Part shown: positions 10,191 through 18,652 of the stretch, in pieces | How positions within the stretch are numbered: the stretch's first letter is position 1 | How the letters are laid out: each line of letters begins with the position of its first letter | Source: Ruminiclostridium josui JCM 17888 | GTDB taxonomy: Bacteria > Bacillota > Clostridia > Acetivibrionales > DSM-1351 | Assembly: GCF_000526495.1 (NCBI RefSeq) | Contig: NZ_JAGE01000001.1 | Coordinates: 310,001 to 374,000, forward strand | Direction of reading: 5' to 3' | DNA length: 64,000 bases | The notes under the pieces: model-generated | Seen by the model: the letters and a program-made list of their open reading frames with translations, nothing else | Told to the model about the DNA's origin: nothing | Database searches by the model: none | Translations under genes and position numbers: made by a program

Positions 10191-12029
10191 TCAAATAGAC
10201 GTTTTTATGGGAATTGTTATAAATACTGTAGTTCCTTTGCCTTCTTCCGACTCAATGGATATAGAACCCCGGAATTGACTCTTTACGGCAATATTCGCAA
10301 AATACAGTCCGAGACCTGAACCATCTTTGCCTTTAGTTGTAACCATTTCATTAAAAATTCGATTCTTTATATCTGATGGAATTCCTTTTCCAAAATCCTG
10401 TATTGTAAATAGAACTCCTTCTGGCTTAGCGTCTGCCTGCAAATTGATGACACCACCATCACTGTATGCCTGCGTAGCATTTATGACAGCATTTCCCAGA
10501 ATTTGTGTCAATGATGAAATGTCTCCTTCTATACAAGTATCCTCATTAACATTTAAAACACTGTTTAGGCTGCAATTGGACTTTTTAAGCTCAAAATCCA
10601 AAAGTAATTCAATCTTTGAGAATAATTCTCCTACTGTAAATTTTCTATGCTGGGTTCCAATCATACTGGCAGCTTGTTCTTTAACTGCAGTAATCATGTC
10701 TGACATATAAACAAGGTAATTTTTTATTGTATCCTCCCATTTTCTCATATCTGATACAATATCCAAATATTCAGAGTATTCCCCATTATTATTCAAATCA
10801 GTTATTAGACTCTCTAGCTTGCGGGTATGGTTTTTAAGAGCAAGAATGCCTCCTGAAGATGACATCAGCGGAGATTTCATATTATGAGAAATACCACCTA
10901 TAAGATTATGCAAAGAAATCAGTCTTGCCTTTTCAATCATCTGCTTTGCATTCTCTTCCATCAGTTTTATAACCTGTATATGCTCTGTCAGGTCACGGAA
11001 TAAAATAAGTATTGCAATGTATTGCTCATGAGCATATACATGTATAATTTCAATTTCAAAGTAACGCCAAACATCATTTATTGTGAATTCCTGCTCAATT
11101 CTTGTATTCTGATGTGATCCTCCCTTGTTGGCAGTAATTTTAGATATTTGATTTTTGAGATTATTAAAATTCTCATCCTGCATTACTTTATAAAAATCAC
11201 TCTCATTTTGTTTTATTATTGAGCCAAACTCGTTTTTAAAGTTATTGTTCATTTCCAAAATGTTGTTTTTATAGTCTATAACTACAAATGAATCACTTAT
11301 GTAGTCCACAATACTCCTTATTGCAATGGGAAGTGTATCAAGAAACTTATATTTCTTTATTGCAATTGATAAGCACACCGTTGTAAAGCAATAGCTCAGG
11401 GTGTGTATACTGTCAGGTAATGAAATAGGAAGGTTTGAAAAATAGTTTAAATATACCACATAATCCACTGCTATAGGCATAATTATACCTGAAACTACAA
11501 GGAGTATTTGTCTTGTAAGGCAGTTTGTGTACTTGAGACTGAAATATATAAGGTATAAAACCGCAAAAGTCGAATAAATCAATTGCCATGTACAATGAAC
11601 ATAGTAATAGCTTCCGAATACCAAAGTCTTAACATCTTCTGAAATTTCCTTTATAAAAAGCTTATGAAAGCTATTGGTAACAAGCATTATTGTGCTCGTT
11701 ACAGGTGGTATGCAAATTAGAATATAAGTTACAATAGAGCTGATTTTGTTCTTTACAAGGAGTATGCAAAACATAATAAGAGTCGCCGGGAGAAAAAATA
11801 CACAGATTGAACCCGCAAAGTATATGCTGCATATCCTATAACCTGTAATAGTGTCTATGATAATATTTGACACTGCAAGTATCGTCCACATAAATAGGAT
11901 TAAAATATTCAAGGCACAGATACGATGCAGCTGCCTTGAATATTTTATATTTTTTATTCTGATTAGGAGTACTAAATGTACTCCTGCAGAGAATAAATAG
12001 ATTAAGATTTTTATTATTGATTCAAGCAT
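10191..12029 (-). CDS. Membrane-bound sensor histidine kinase (7TM-PAS-HATPase)
   Basis: A 612-residue sensor kinase. Residues 1-225 contain about seven hydrophobic segments (histidine-kinase N-terminal 7TM type), and 235-350 form a PAS-like domain ending in FRDLTEH. The H-box follows with GISHNMKSP, so H382 is the likely phosphorylated residue. An HATPase domain ends the protein: N-box near 511-522, G1 DFGKGIP near 545, G2 GSGLGL near 570. The sensed signal is unknown. It starts 11 bases behind the response regulator gene, so the two form an operon and presumably a cognate pair. It is part of the integrated element and probably controls the divergent genes at 12998 and 13453. Confidence 0.88.
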   Translation of the reverse strand: MLESIIKILIYLFSAGVHLVLLIRIKNIKYSRQLHRICALNILILFMWTILAVSNIIIDTITGYRICSIYFAGSICVFFLPATLIMFCILLVKNKISSIVTYILICIPPVTSTIMLVTNSFHKLFIKEISEDVKTLVFGSYYYVHCTWQLIYSTFAVLYLIYFSLKYTNCLTRQILLVVSGIIMPIAVDYVVYLNYFSNLPISLPDSIHTLSYCFTTVCLSIAIKKYKFLDTLPIAIRSIVDYISDSFVVIDYKNNILEMNNNFKNEFGSIIKQNESDFYKVMQDENFNNLKNQISKITANKGGSHQNTRIEQEFTINDVWRYFEIEIIHVYAHEQYIAILILFRDLTEHIQVIKLMEENAKQMIEKARLISLHNLIGGISHNMKSPLMSSSGGILALKNHTRKLESLITDLNNNGEYSEYLDIVSDMRKWEDTIKNYLVYMSDMITAVKEQAASMIGTQHRKFTVGELFSKIELLLDFELKKSNCSLNSVLNVNEDTCIEGDISSLTQILGNAVINATQAYSDGGVINLQADAKPEGVLFTIQDFGKGIPSDIKNRIFNEMVTTKGKDGSGLGLYFANIAVKSQFRGSISIESEEGKGTTVFITIPIKTSI

Positions 12030-12040
12030 AAAACATACCT

Positions 12041-12661
12041 CTATTTTTTTGACAGATTAGGGGTATCTCCGAAATTAGCCTTGTAGCAAAGTAAATAGTC
12101 CGTGGTTACTCTAAAAAGTTCTGCAAGTTTTTTTATGTTTTCCCCTGTAGGCTCAGTTTGATTGGTTTCCCAGTTAGCTATAGCCGTACGACCTACTCCT
12201 AAAAATTTGCCAAGGTCTTCTTGACTGATATTATGGATTCTTCTCAGCCTTTTTAGACGAATACCAAAGCTTCCTTCTTTTCTTGAATGCTCTACAGATT
12301 TTCTTGCAGACTCAATCATAATCAGTATTTCTTCAAAGTTTGCTGTCTTTTCGCAATACATTTGAATATCAAGATTTTTAAGTGTTTCCAAACCAGGAGC
12401 TTCTTCGGCCCTTCCGGTAAGAAGCATAATATAAAGCTCATCATCTGTTTTTCTTATCTTTTCGGTTACTTGTTTTCCATCCATGGAATCAATAAAATAG
12501 TCTAAAATCAAGAGGTCGTAATTATTTTCCTTTATTGCATCGATTCCTTCCTTTGAAGTCACAAACCCATCAACTATGTATTCGGATGAAAGATTTGCTT
12601 TTATTGCATCAATAACTCCCTGTTCATCATCAATAATAATTATTTTGAATTTATCTTCCAT
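12041..12661 (-). CDS. Response regulator with receiver and XRE-type DNA-binding domain
   Basis: A 206-residue protein. The receiver domain spans about 5-120, with acidic D11/D12, phospho-acceptor D54 in LLILDY, T82 and K105. A lambda-repressor-like HTH follows (about 133-190: LKRLRRIHNISQEDLGKFLGV...). Receivers are most often joined to OmpR, NarL or LytTR output domains, so receiver-XRE is uncommon. The short C-terminal tail has no recognisable motif. The start has a GGAGG-type site upstream. A TTGGTA-N16-TATAAT promoter lies at 12695-12722 with a TGACAT motif inside the spacer, suggesting autoregulation. It is the first gene of the operon with the kinase. Confidence 0.88.
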   Translation of the reverse strand: MEDKFKIIIIDDEQGVIDAIKANLSSEYIVDGFVTSKEGIDAIKENNYDLLILDYFIDSMDGKQVTEKIRKTDDELYIMLLTGRAEEAPGLETLKNLDIQMYCEKTANFEEILIMIESARKSVEHSRKEGSFGIRLKRLRRIHNISQEDLGKFLGVGRTAIANWETNQTEPTGENIKKLAELFRVTTDYLLCYKANFGDTPNLSKK

Positions 12662-12694
12662 ACCGGCCTCCTCACCGCCATATTTTATTTAATT

Positions 12695-12966
12695 ATTATA
12701 CCGTATTTTGACATTTTACCAACTAAAAATATAGAAAAATATTCTTTAATAATTCAAATATAATACAATTTATGTTTTTTAGCAATATATTTTTCATTAT
12801 TTATGACATTTATCACCTAATAATTCCATGTTATTTGTATATTATAAATGTCATTATTACTATACAATAACTGCTTGTAGCACGCTAAAATTAAATGGAA
12901 AATATTTCTTGACACGTCACATATAATGACATATAATTAGCTCAACAAATGATATCATTTATGACA
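12695..12966. promoter_or_regulatory. Divergent promoter region with five TGACA(T) motifs, candidate operators
   Basis: On the plus strand TTGACA (12909-12914), 17 bases, TATAAT (12932-12937) is a perfect promoter for the AidA/PixA-like genes. On the minus strand TTGGTA-N16-TATAAT (12695-12722) would serve the regulator-kinase operon. The motif TGACA(T), often as AATGACATT-like near-palindromes, occurs at 12709-12714, 12803-12809, 12848-12854 (inverted), 12926-12932 and 12961-12966. Two copies lie inside promoter spacers and one just downstream of the -10. These are plausible sites for the receiver-XRE protein. The rest of this 336-base intergenic region is AT-rich without genes. Confidence 0.6.
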
Positions 12967-12997
12967 ATTTAGTCCAATACTGAAAGGAGAGTCTAAA

Positions 12998-13423
12998 ATG
13001 ACACAAGCTTTAACACCATCCCCATCGGATTGTAATGTAAAAATTGTTATTTACGTCGATACTGCCAAAGCAAGAACAGGTTCAACCCAAGGAATCTATA
13101 TGGTTGATGACAGGGCTCCTAAAAGCTATAACGAGGGGACCGCTGGTCTGGATACATATTGCAACACTAATGACTACATATGCTGGAGAATTTTACCGAT
13201 TGATCCCGATACTCACGATTCAGTTGCTATTACAAGCTTCGATCAGTCACTTGCTTGGGGATACGGCGGAAGCCCAAAGGCCTCAGATACTACAAACACC
13301 GTTTGGGTAGGAAGAGCAGAAAATCAGGGAAGCAATCAGACACCAATCAATATAATTATCACTGAAAGCAACAAAAACCCTGTAACATTAAAAATTAATC
13401 CTGTTCTGAATGTTAACGGATAA
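12998..13423 (+). CDS. AidA/PixA-like protein, copy 1
   Basis: The 141-residue soluble protein resembles the AidA / PixA (inclusion body protein) family. Motifs are IVIYVDTAKA near the start, GIYMVDDRAP, the central ICWRILPIDPDTHDSVAI and a glycine-rich strand before WVGRAENQG. AidA is known as a quorum-sensing-controlled protein in Burkholderia and PixA as an inclusion protein in Xenorhabdus. The molecular role is not established, so none is given here. There is no signal peptide. A perfect sigma-A promoter and a GAAAGGAGAG ribosome site precede it, suggesting high expression. A paralogue follows after 29 bases. The family call is from motif memory; a search would settle it. Confidence 0.65.
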   Translation: MTQALTPSPSDCNVKIVIYVDTAKARTGSTQGIYMVDDRAPKSYNEGTAGLDTYCNTNDYICWRILPIDPDTHDSVAITSFDQSLAWGYGGSPKASDTTNTVWVGRAENQGSNQTPINIIITESNKNPVTLKINPVLNVNG

Positions 13424-13452
13424 TATTTTTTAAATAAAGGAGGTCACAAAAA

Positions 13453-13875
13453 ATGACTGAAACTATTGTTTTAAAAGCCCAAATAAGAGCGCAAACCAAG
13501 ATAGTAATAACAGTTGATACTTCAAGAGTACTAAGCGGGGATACAAGAGGAATATTTATGATAGATAATCGCGCCGAAGTCGGAAGTGCTAATGAAGGCA
13601 CTCTGGAACTTAGCACAAGATGCTTTGCGGGAGATTATGTTTCATGGCTGGTTAACCCTATTGATCCTGATACTCAGGATACAGTGTCCATAGCAGGATT
13701 CCAGGTTTCAAGCGGAAATGTATTCGGCGGTGAAGGAAGTCCTCAGCCCGCATCAGATGACAATACATACTGGATGGGTCGTGCATTTAATCAGGGAACC
13801 TCAACATATCAAATTAAGCTTCTTATAAACGGTACACACGTTATACAATGGGACCCTTTTATAACTGCTGTATAA
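13453..13875 (+). CDS. AidA/PixA-like protein, copy 2
   Basis: The 140-residue paralogue of the preceding protein has the same order of motifs: IVITVDTSRV, GIFMIDNRAE, WLVNPIDPDTQDTVSIAGF, a glycine-rich loop (VFGGEGSPQPASDDNTYWMG), and a C-terminal WDPFITAV typical of the AidA/PixA group. The two copies have diverged clearly, so this is an old duplication or a heteromeric pair. AAAGGAGG precedes the ATG. It is certainly cotranscribed with copy 1. Nothing coding follows for about 730 bases, where sequence composition changes to more GC-rich. Confidence 0.65.
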   Translation: MTETIVLKAQIRAQTKIVITVDTSRVLSGDTRGIFMIDNRAEVGSANEGTLELSTRCFAGDYVSWLVNPIDPDTQDTVSIAGFQVSSGNVFGGEGSPQPASDDNTYWMGRAFNQGTSTYQIKLLINGTHVIQWDPFITAV

Positions 13876-14460
13876 CCTCGAACCATGGGGTGCAAGCCGA
13901 TTAAAATGTTCGTTACCGGCAATCTACGGAAGCTGCATGTTACATTTTCGAAAATACACTCGTTATCCGGCACTTGAATGCTCAACGCCATAAGCCACCG
14001 TGTGCGGCTGTGTCGCGTTTTGTTAACCGCCATAAGGTGTTTGCCCATTCGACAAAAATGAAAACCGGGTTTGGCGGCTTTCTGCGAAAGGGTCTTATCA
14101 TTAAAAATGCAGACCAAAAATGTGTTTCGTCAACTCAATTTGTGGGGTGAACCATGGGGTCGAAAACCATGCAGGTTAAAGAGGGGTGGTCGCAAGCGAC
14201 CTTCCCTCGGATCACATCAGCCGAAATGCGGGCTGTAAGCATTTGGTATAGGTAGTCGGAAATGAATGCATTATGCCATTAGGTGGTCGGAACTACCAGA
14301 AACTCCACATTTCAAGCAGTTTTTCAGGTGCCGGAGCAAGCTGCACCTAAGCATTTGGCACCCAACATATATCCGATATATTCCACTACTCCCAGAACAT
14401 CAGTTTTTTCAATTCAACATAATCGGACATAAAAAACCCGGCTACCGTTTTATTGGTTTA
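13876..14460. other. Non-coding GC-richer stretch with repeated hairpins
   Basis: No convincing gene is seen. The stretch holds a direct repeat GAACCATGGGGT (13880-13891 and 14149-14160). A hairpin at 14181-14208 has the core GTGGTCGCAAGCGACC and outer arms GAGGG/CCCTC. A second hairpin CAGCC...GGCTG is at 14218-14235, and two ATAGGT-nGTCGG-like boxes follow (about 14249 and 14282). The same order of parts recurs at 17906-17990 with changed but still pairing outer arms. It may be a boundary element or structured RNA between cargo cassettes. Confidence 0.5.
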
Positions 14461-14605
14461 CCGGGTAATTGGCAGTAATTCAAAATTTGCATAAGAATCT
14501 GTGTAAATAGCCATAGCCATCCATTGGCTGAATGTCGATTGACGGCTATGGCTATATTTTGTTGTTTTATCGGTAAAAAGTTCATAAGATATTATTGTAT
14601 CTTCG

Positions 14606-15128
14606 TTATAGTCCGATGTTAATCCCCGCTTTGCGGTTTCCCCAATAAACAAATTCAGAATCTTTATTATCCTTCGCACTTATGATACAAAGTGAATATA
14701 AACCCACATTATCTGGATTGGCAGTATCGATTGTATACTCATATATTGCAACATGATATTCTTGTTTACTGGTGGTAAAAACATATGTTGATTGGGCTTC
14801 TTTTTTGTGATTACTGTTACCGTCAGCATTTTTTCTTCAGGAAAAGAGTAGGCGCCTGTACTTTTCCAAGATTGGATTTCACCTTGAATATAGTTGAATA
14901 AAGTATTTAAATTTCCGTCAAAGTCATCGGCTTCGGACAAAGCCTGCTTGGAAAACATCGCTTTTAAAGCAACTTTATCTTCGCGCTTTATTGCTTCAAT
15001 CAATTGTTCCATTCGAGCATCTGCTTTTTTATCACTATCATCGACTTTCACTCTACCAAATCCGTCTTTACATGAACATAATAACAGCATGCTTGCAAGT
15101 AATAAAAACATTAATAATTTTTTTTCAT
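14606..15128 (-). pseudogene. DUF5104-type lipoprotein gene with two frameshifts in A-runs
   Basis: The restored product would be a roughly 170-residue lipoprotein: a signal peptide with lipobox LLLCSC, then KDGFGRVKVDDSDKKAD and the DUF5104 body, ending near ...FVYWGNRKAGIN. Two single-base losses break it. The first is at the start, where ATG is followed by eight A (nine are needed to read MKKKLL...). The second is near 14840, where six A after GAAG should be seven; beyond it the correct frame reads NADGNSNHKKEAQS and continues to the stop at 14606-14608. An AGGAGGG ribosome site before the ATG at 15126-15128 is intact. It is a decayed or phase-switched gene, or carries sequencing errors. 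Function is unknown; related lipoproteins occur in toxin-rich regions. Confidence 0.75.
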
Positions 15129-15139
15129 GATTAGCCCTC

Positions 15140-15850
15140 CTAAAAGTTTAACATCGCCGTATAATTTTTCTTATCGAATGTCCATGGGGAGTTTTTTTGT
15201 CCAGCATACTGTTTATAAAATGCATCAAACATTCCTTTATTTTCTTTGTTCCCTGAAAAATCAACAGTATATGTAACTCTTAAGTCCCTTGCATTAACAT
15301 CCTGCTTGTAAGGATTAAACGCTGTTATCCACCACTGAGGCTCTGACGGGTTATACGAAGCAATTAGGTTTCCTTTATTATCATTCAACGTCAGGGTCAT
15401 TGGCAACGCAAGGTTCGTATCAACAAGCCAATGGTCTGTTTCATTTTCGAATACTGATAACCTTTTATATAAACCCAACTCCGCTCCGGCTCCTAAATTC
15501 AAATAGTCTCCTTTCCATGCCCAGAATCTGTAATCTTGATCATCGTATGTAAACTCGAAAGGTTGCGTTTTCATACTGGTGGCATAATCAAAGATTATAT
15601 CGTAAACGAAATTGTACCCTCCATATTGCTGTAAAGCATCTTGTCGCGCGTGGTAAACGCCTTTATCATCTCTGACAAATCCTGCAGCATAAAACAGGTC
15701 TTTAAACCAGCCATGTTGAGTTGCATAAACTGCGGCTGGATTTTCAATTAAGTATTCTGCAATAGTTCTTGTTACATCTTCAGGCTTAAGTTTGGATAAA
15801 TCTATTTCACCATTCCCCGCCCCCTCACTACAAGAGCTATAACTATTATA
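15140..15850 (-). pseudogene. DUF4474-type gene lacking its 5' end
   Basis: The last 144 residues from an ATG at 15574 match the DUF4474 pattern (FEFTYDDQDYRFWAWKGDYLNL..., PSEPQWWITAFNP, TYTVDFSGN). Homologous reading continues upstream without a start (IDLSKLKPEDVTRTIAEYL..., HGWFKDLFYAAGF), as far as a stop at 15851-15853. The internal ATG has no ribosome site. The gene is therefore truncated at its 5' end, just before the IS110 segment, which is probably what removed it. DUF4474 proteins are of unknown function. It ends 12 bases before the DUF5104 remnant on the same strand, so the two were likely one unit. Confidence 0.7.
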
Positions 15851-15914
15851 TTATCTCCGTTCCATATCCTCAATCAAAAAAAGCAAATTACTCCCAAGTG
15901 TTTAAATCTTGTTT

Positions 15915-17150
15915 TTAAAAATTAGTTCTATCAGCCTTCTCAAATGGTCTGTATTCCGTCTTTGTTTTCATCATGCCGTAAATAATTCTTACAAGCCTTC
16001 TCGCCACACGGACCAATGCCTGTGGCTTGTTCTTACCTTCCGTAACCTTTTGCTCAAAGTACTCTCTAAACACAGGATGTCTCGGAGTTCCGCACTTTGA
16101 TACTGATATCATCTGAATCGCTAAGAAGTGGAATATTGCGTTTAATGCCCTGTTTCCATTTCTGCAGCGTTCATCCTTGCCTTTTCCTGCTGAACTGAAT
16201 TTTACCGGAGCCAGACCCATGAACTGAGCAAGCTTATCCGAGTCGGGAAAACGGTTGATATCCCCGATTTCAGAAATGATTTGAGCTTCGGTTGTAATAT
16301 CAATTCCGGGCATTGTTCTTAATTTGTAGCCTGTCAGAGGGATTATTCTTTCAAGCTCAATATCAATTTCATGTATCTGCTCAAGGTTATTCTTAATGCT
16401 TTTCACAAGGCTTTTAACGATGAAATCTCTTTCCTCTTGGAAGTCTTTCCGAGTATCTCCATCAGCTTCAATGAGAGCATGTATTTGGAGTATTCTCTCC
16501 ATTTTCAAGCTTTGATTAATTGCCTTTAATGCTTCATAAACCTTTTCAGGAGTGGTATTTTTTATGTGCATGGGTGACGGATAGTTTTCCCAAAAGTAAA
16601 GGGCACTTTTTCCGTCAATTTCTGAAAAGAACTTTCTGTAGCTTGGATATGAGTACATTAGCTGATTATGAAGCGTGTTTTTATTCATGACGTTATTCTT
16701 CACAAGCAGGTCACGCCTTTTTACCATTTGCCGTATTGTCCAGTAAATATCCTCATGCTTTGCATCTGGCAGACTATCTACCATATCACGCAAAACTCTT
16801 GCAACACAATAAGCGTCATAGGAGTCATCCTTGTGAACAATTGGATTCGCCAGTCTTACTGCACTTGTATGTGCTGGGTTTACATGCTTTACATCAAATT
16901 TTCTGCCGACAAGGTAAGCCGACAGGTTTCTTCCAAAGCCTCTTGTGTCTTCAAGCCCAAATACTATTTCCTTTGAACCGCATATTCTTCTGACATTTTC
17001 GATGAATGCGGGAAACTTCGATGGTCTGTTTTCAAAGCTGATTTCTCCCATTTTATCCATCCAACAGTCAATAATGACTGCGCAGTGCATGTCTTTATGC
17101 ATGTCAATTCCGATAAAGCAGGTGTTTCTTTTTTTGTATATTCCCATCAT
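15915..17150 (-). CDS. IS110-family transposase
   Basis: A 411-residue DEDD recombinase. The N-terminal RuvC-like domain shows GIDMHKDMH (first D), FGLEDTRGFG (E) and KDDSYDAYC (D), and the C-terminal Transposase_20 domain contains LRTMPGIDITTEAQIISEIG and FMGLAPVKFSSAGKG, with the catalytic serine region around SSAG. It looks complete. IS110 elements have no large inverted ends, so the exact borders are not visible; they should lie near 15851-15914 and 17151-17480. The upstream non-coding stretch is structured, as expected for the guide (bridge) RNA of this family. The 5' truncation of DUF4474 lies next to its downstream side. Confidence 0.9.
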   Translation of the reverse strand: MMGIYKKRNTCFIGIDMHKDMHCAVIIDCWMDKMGEISFENRPSKFPAFIENVRRICGSKEIVFGLEDTRGFGRNLSAYLVGRKFDVKHVNPAHTSAVRLANPIVHKDDSYDAYCVARVLRDMVDSLPDAKHEDIYWTIRQMVKRRDLLVKNNVMNKNTLHNQLMYSYPSYRKFFSEIDGKSALYFWENYPSPMHIKNTTPEKVYEALKAINQSLKMERILQIHALIEADGDTRKDFQEERDFIVKSLVKSIKNNLEQIHEIDIELERIIPLTGYKLRTMPGIDITTEAQIISEIGDINRFPDSDKLAQFMGLAPVKFSSAGKGKDERCRNGNRALNAIFHFLAIQMISVSKCGTPRHPVFREYFEQKVTEGKNKPQALVRVARRLVRIIYGMMKTKTEYRPFEKADRTNF

Positions 17151-17447
17151 CTCCTATATTTTGTCTCCATCTCTCATACCGGCAACCTCAATTTAAGAGC
17201 GTTAGATTGAGCAGTTGACATACTTTCTGTCATCAGCCCAACCCTCGCAAGGGGGCGGCAACCTATCTAATCCAAATGTGACAGATTACGTGATTTTAGG
17301 CTCACGAGCCTTTATTCTGTTCTTTTGTTGCGTGAGCTTTTACTATTCGTAAAAGCACTCGCAAAAGTACAAATTTCAATTGTGTGTGATGTTAACTCTG
17401 GTTAGAAATGATTGCAAGTAGATTTTAAGAAAGAGACAAAACAAAAA
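17151..17447 (-). ncRNA. Structured leader of the IS110 element, candidate bridge-RNA region
   Basis: About 300 non-coding bases upstream of the transposase. Several hairpins are visible: GCTTTTAC/GTAAAAGC (17336-17356, perfect 8 bp), GGCTCACGAGCC with a more distant CGTGAGC partner (about 17299-17337), and CCCTCGCAAGGGG (about 17243-17256). Members of the IS110 group encode their guide RNA in this left, pre-transposase segment. The exact RNA ends and guide loops cannot be assigned by eye. Confidence 0.4.
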
Positions 17448-17483
17448 CAGAGAAGAAAAACATTTATCGTTTATTCTTCTCTG
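17448..17483 (-). terminator. Intrinsic terminator, probably of the Rhs/immunity transcript
   Basis: CAGAGAAGAA (17448-17457) pairs with TTCTTCTCTG (17474-17483). On the minus strand a T-rich tail follows the stem. Confidence 0.6.
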
Positions 17484-18120
17484 CCTAACATTTATTTTGA
17501 TATGCTTTTTTTGCTAAGATTTCGGGGAAGTAATTTTCCCCCTTAAACCCCCGGTCGCGTCCCAGTTTACCACAGATAAAAAAGCCTGACAAGGAGGGGT
17601 TCACCATGAACTGTGGGTGCTTTTGTAGATGTTTTTGCTAGACTCTAATCAGCAACTTTTCTATATCTTTGCCAATGGGCTGTCTTCTCTGAAAGAGTTG
17701 GTTTTTAACCACCGTCTTCAACTGCGAAATGCTTACCCCTGTGTCGCGACGTGTTACCCCTGTTTCCGATTTTCAATCTGCTGTAGGATACAAATACCTC
17801 TGCTATGACTGAAAAGGTATTTGAGGGCAATTTGAACGACTGTTCCTTTCAGCACTTTTCCGATCAAATTATGCTGTCTCCCCTATGATTTCGGTGCTGG
17901 ATAAAGGCACGTGGTCGCAAGCGACCTGTGCCATAGAACAACCGCCGGCAGTGCCGGCGGTTTGAGTGAGTTCATATAGGTGGTCGGAATGACCTGTTGT
18001 GTGTCGGGTTGGTGGTCGTAAAATTGCTCATGCCCTGTGTTTAAAGATTTTGGAGGTGGGCAAATAGGTTTATTGTAGCGTTTAATCTGTTCCCATAGTA
18101 TATTATAAGACAGTCCTCAA
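17484..18120. other. Non-coding stretch with hairpins matching those at 14181
   Basis: No convincing gene is seen in these roughly 640 bases. The hairpin at 17906-17932 has the same core GTGGTCGCAAGCGACC as 14181-14208, but its outer arms are GGCAC/GTGCC. Next comes a perfect 11-bp inverted repeat AACCGCCGGCA-G-TGCCGGCGGTT (17940-17962), then ATAGGTGGTCGG (about 17977) and GGTGGTCG (about 18013). GGGGAA/TTTTCCCC lies near 17524-17541. It lies between the immunity gene and the IS110. Confidence 0.5.
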
Positions 18121-18139
18121 AAGCCATCCCCTCTTTGCT

Positions 18140-18598
18140 CTACCACGCAACAAGATTCCTTTCTGAAACATCTGTGATAGACCTATATTGTACATTTTCA
18201 AATTCATTATCTATACAATTGTTATATACTATGTCTAATATGTCCTTGTCTTTACAGTAAAATTCTATAAATCCAGAATCGGTGCAAAGAAATACAATTT
18301 CACATTTACTTTCTAAAAAATCTTTGAAATTATTAATTTCAGCTCTTTTAGAATTTATAGGATACGCCTTTATATCAACAAATATCATGTAATATTTATC
18401 TCTTGAAATACATTTTAGGAATTCTTCTCCACTTAAAATATCTATCTCAAAAAGTTTTTCTTTTCTTTCACCATTTTCGTAAAATTGAAAATCTTCATAA
18501 ATTATTTCCCATTCATATTGAAGTACATCTACTCCACTGAAAATTTTACAAAGATAATTATTTTTTTCATTTTTCACATTAATGTCTAATGCAATCAT
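18140..18598 (-). CDS. DUF2691 family protein, likely immunity protein of the Rhs toxin
   Basis: A 152-residue soluble acidic protein matching the DUF2691 pattern: VLQYEWEIIYEDFQFYENG, FEIDILSGEEFLKCIS, YYMIFVDIKAYPI, and CEIVFLCTDSGFIEFYCKDK. No enzymatic motif is known. It starts 54 bases after the stop of the giant Rhs protein on the same strand. That is the standard place for the immunity gene of a polymorphic toxin, and this is the basis of the role assigned here. The ribosome site GGGAG lies about ten bases before the ATG. Immunity function is inferred and not shown by sequence. Confidence 0.7.
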   Translation of the reverse strand: MIALDINVKNEKNNYLCKIFSGVDVLQYEWEIIYEDFQFYENGERKEKLFEIDILSGEEFLKCISRDKYYMIFVDIKAYPINSKRAEINNFKDFLESKCEIVFLCTDSGFIEFYCKDKDILDIVYNNCIDNEFENVQYRSITDVSERNLVAW

Positions 18599-18652
18599 TT
18601 TTTATTTGCTCCCGTCATTATTAATTTTTACTTGCAAAGTGCTAAAAAAATC

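Noticed and set aside
13809-14117. Minus-strand ORF of 102 codons
   Set aside because: It overlaps the second AidA/PixA-like gene antisense, has no ribosome site and resembles no known protein.
13876-18120. Group II intron or integron attC array in the GC-richer non-coding parts
   Set aside because: No reverse transcriptase or integron integrase gene and no recognisable domain V or attC core are seen.
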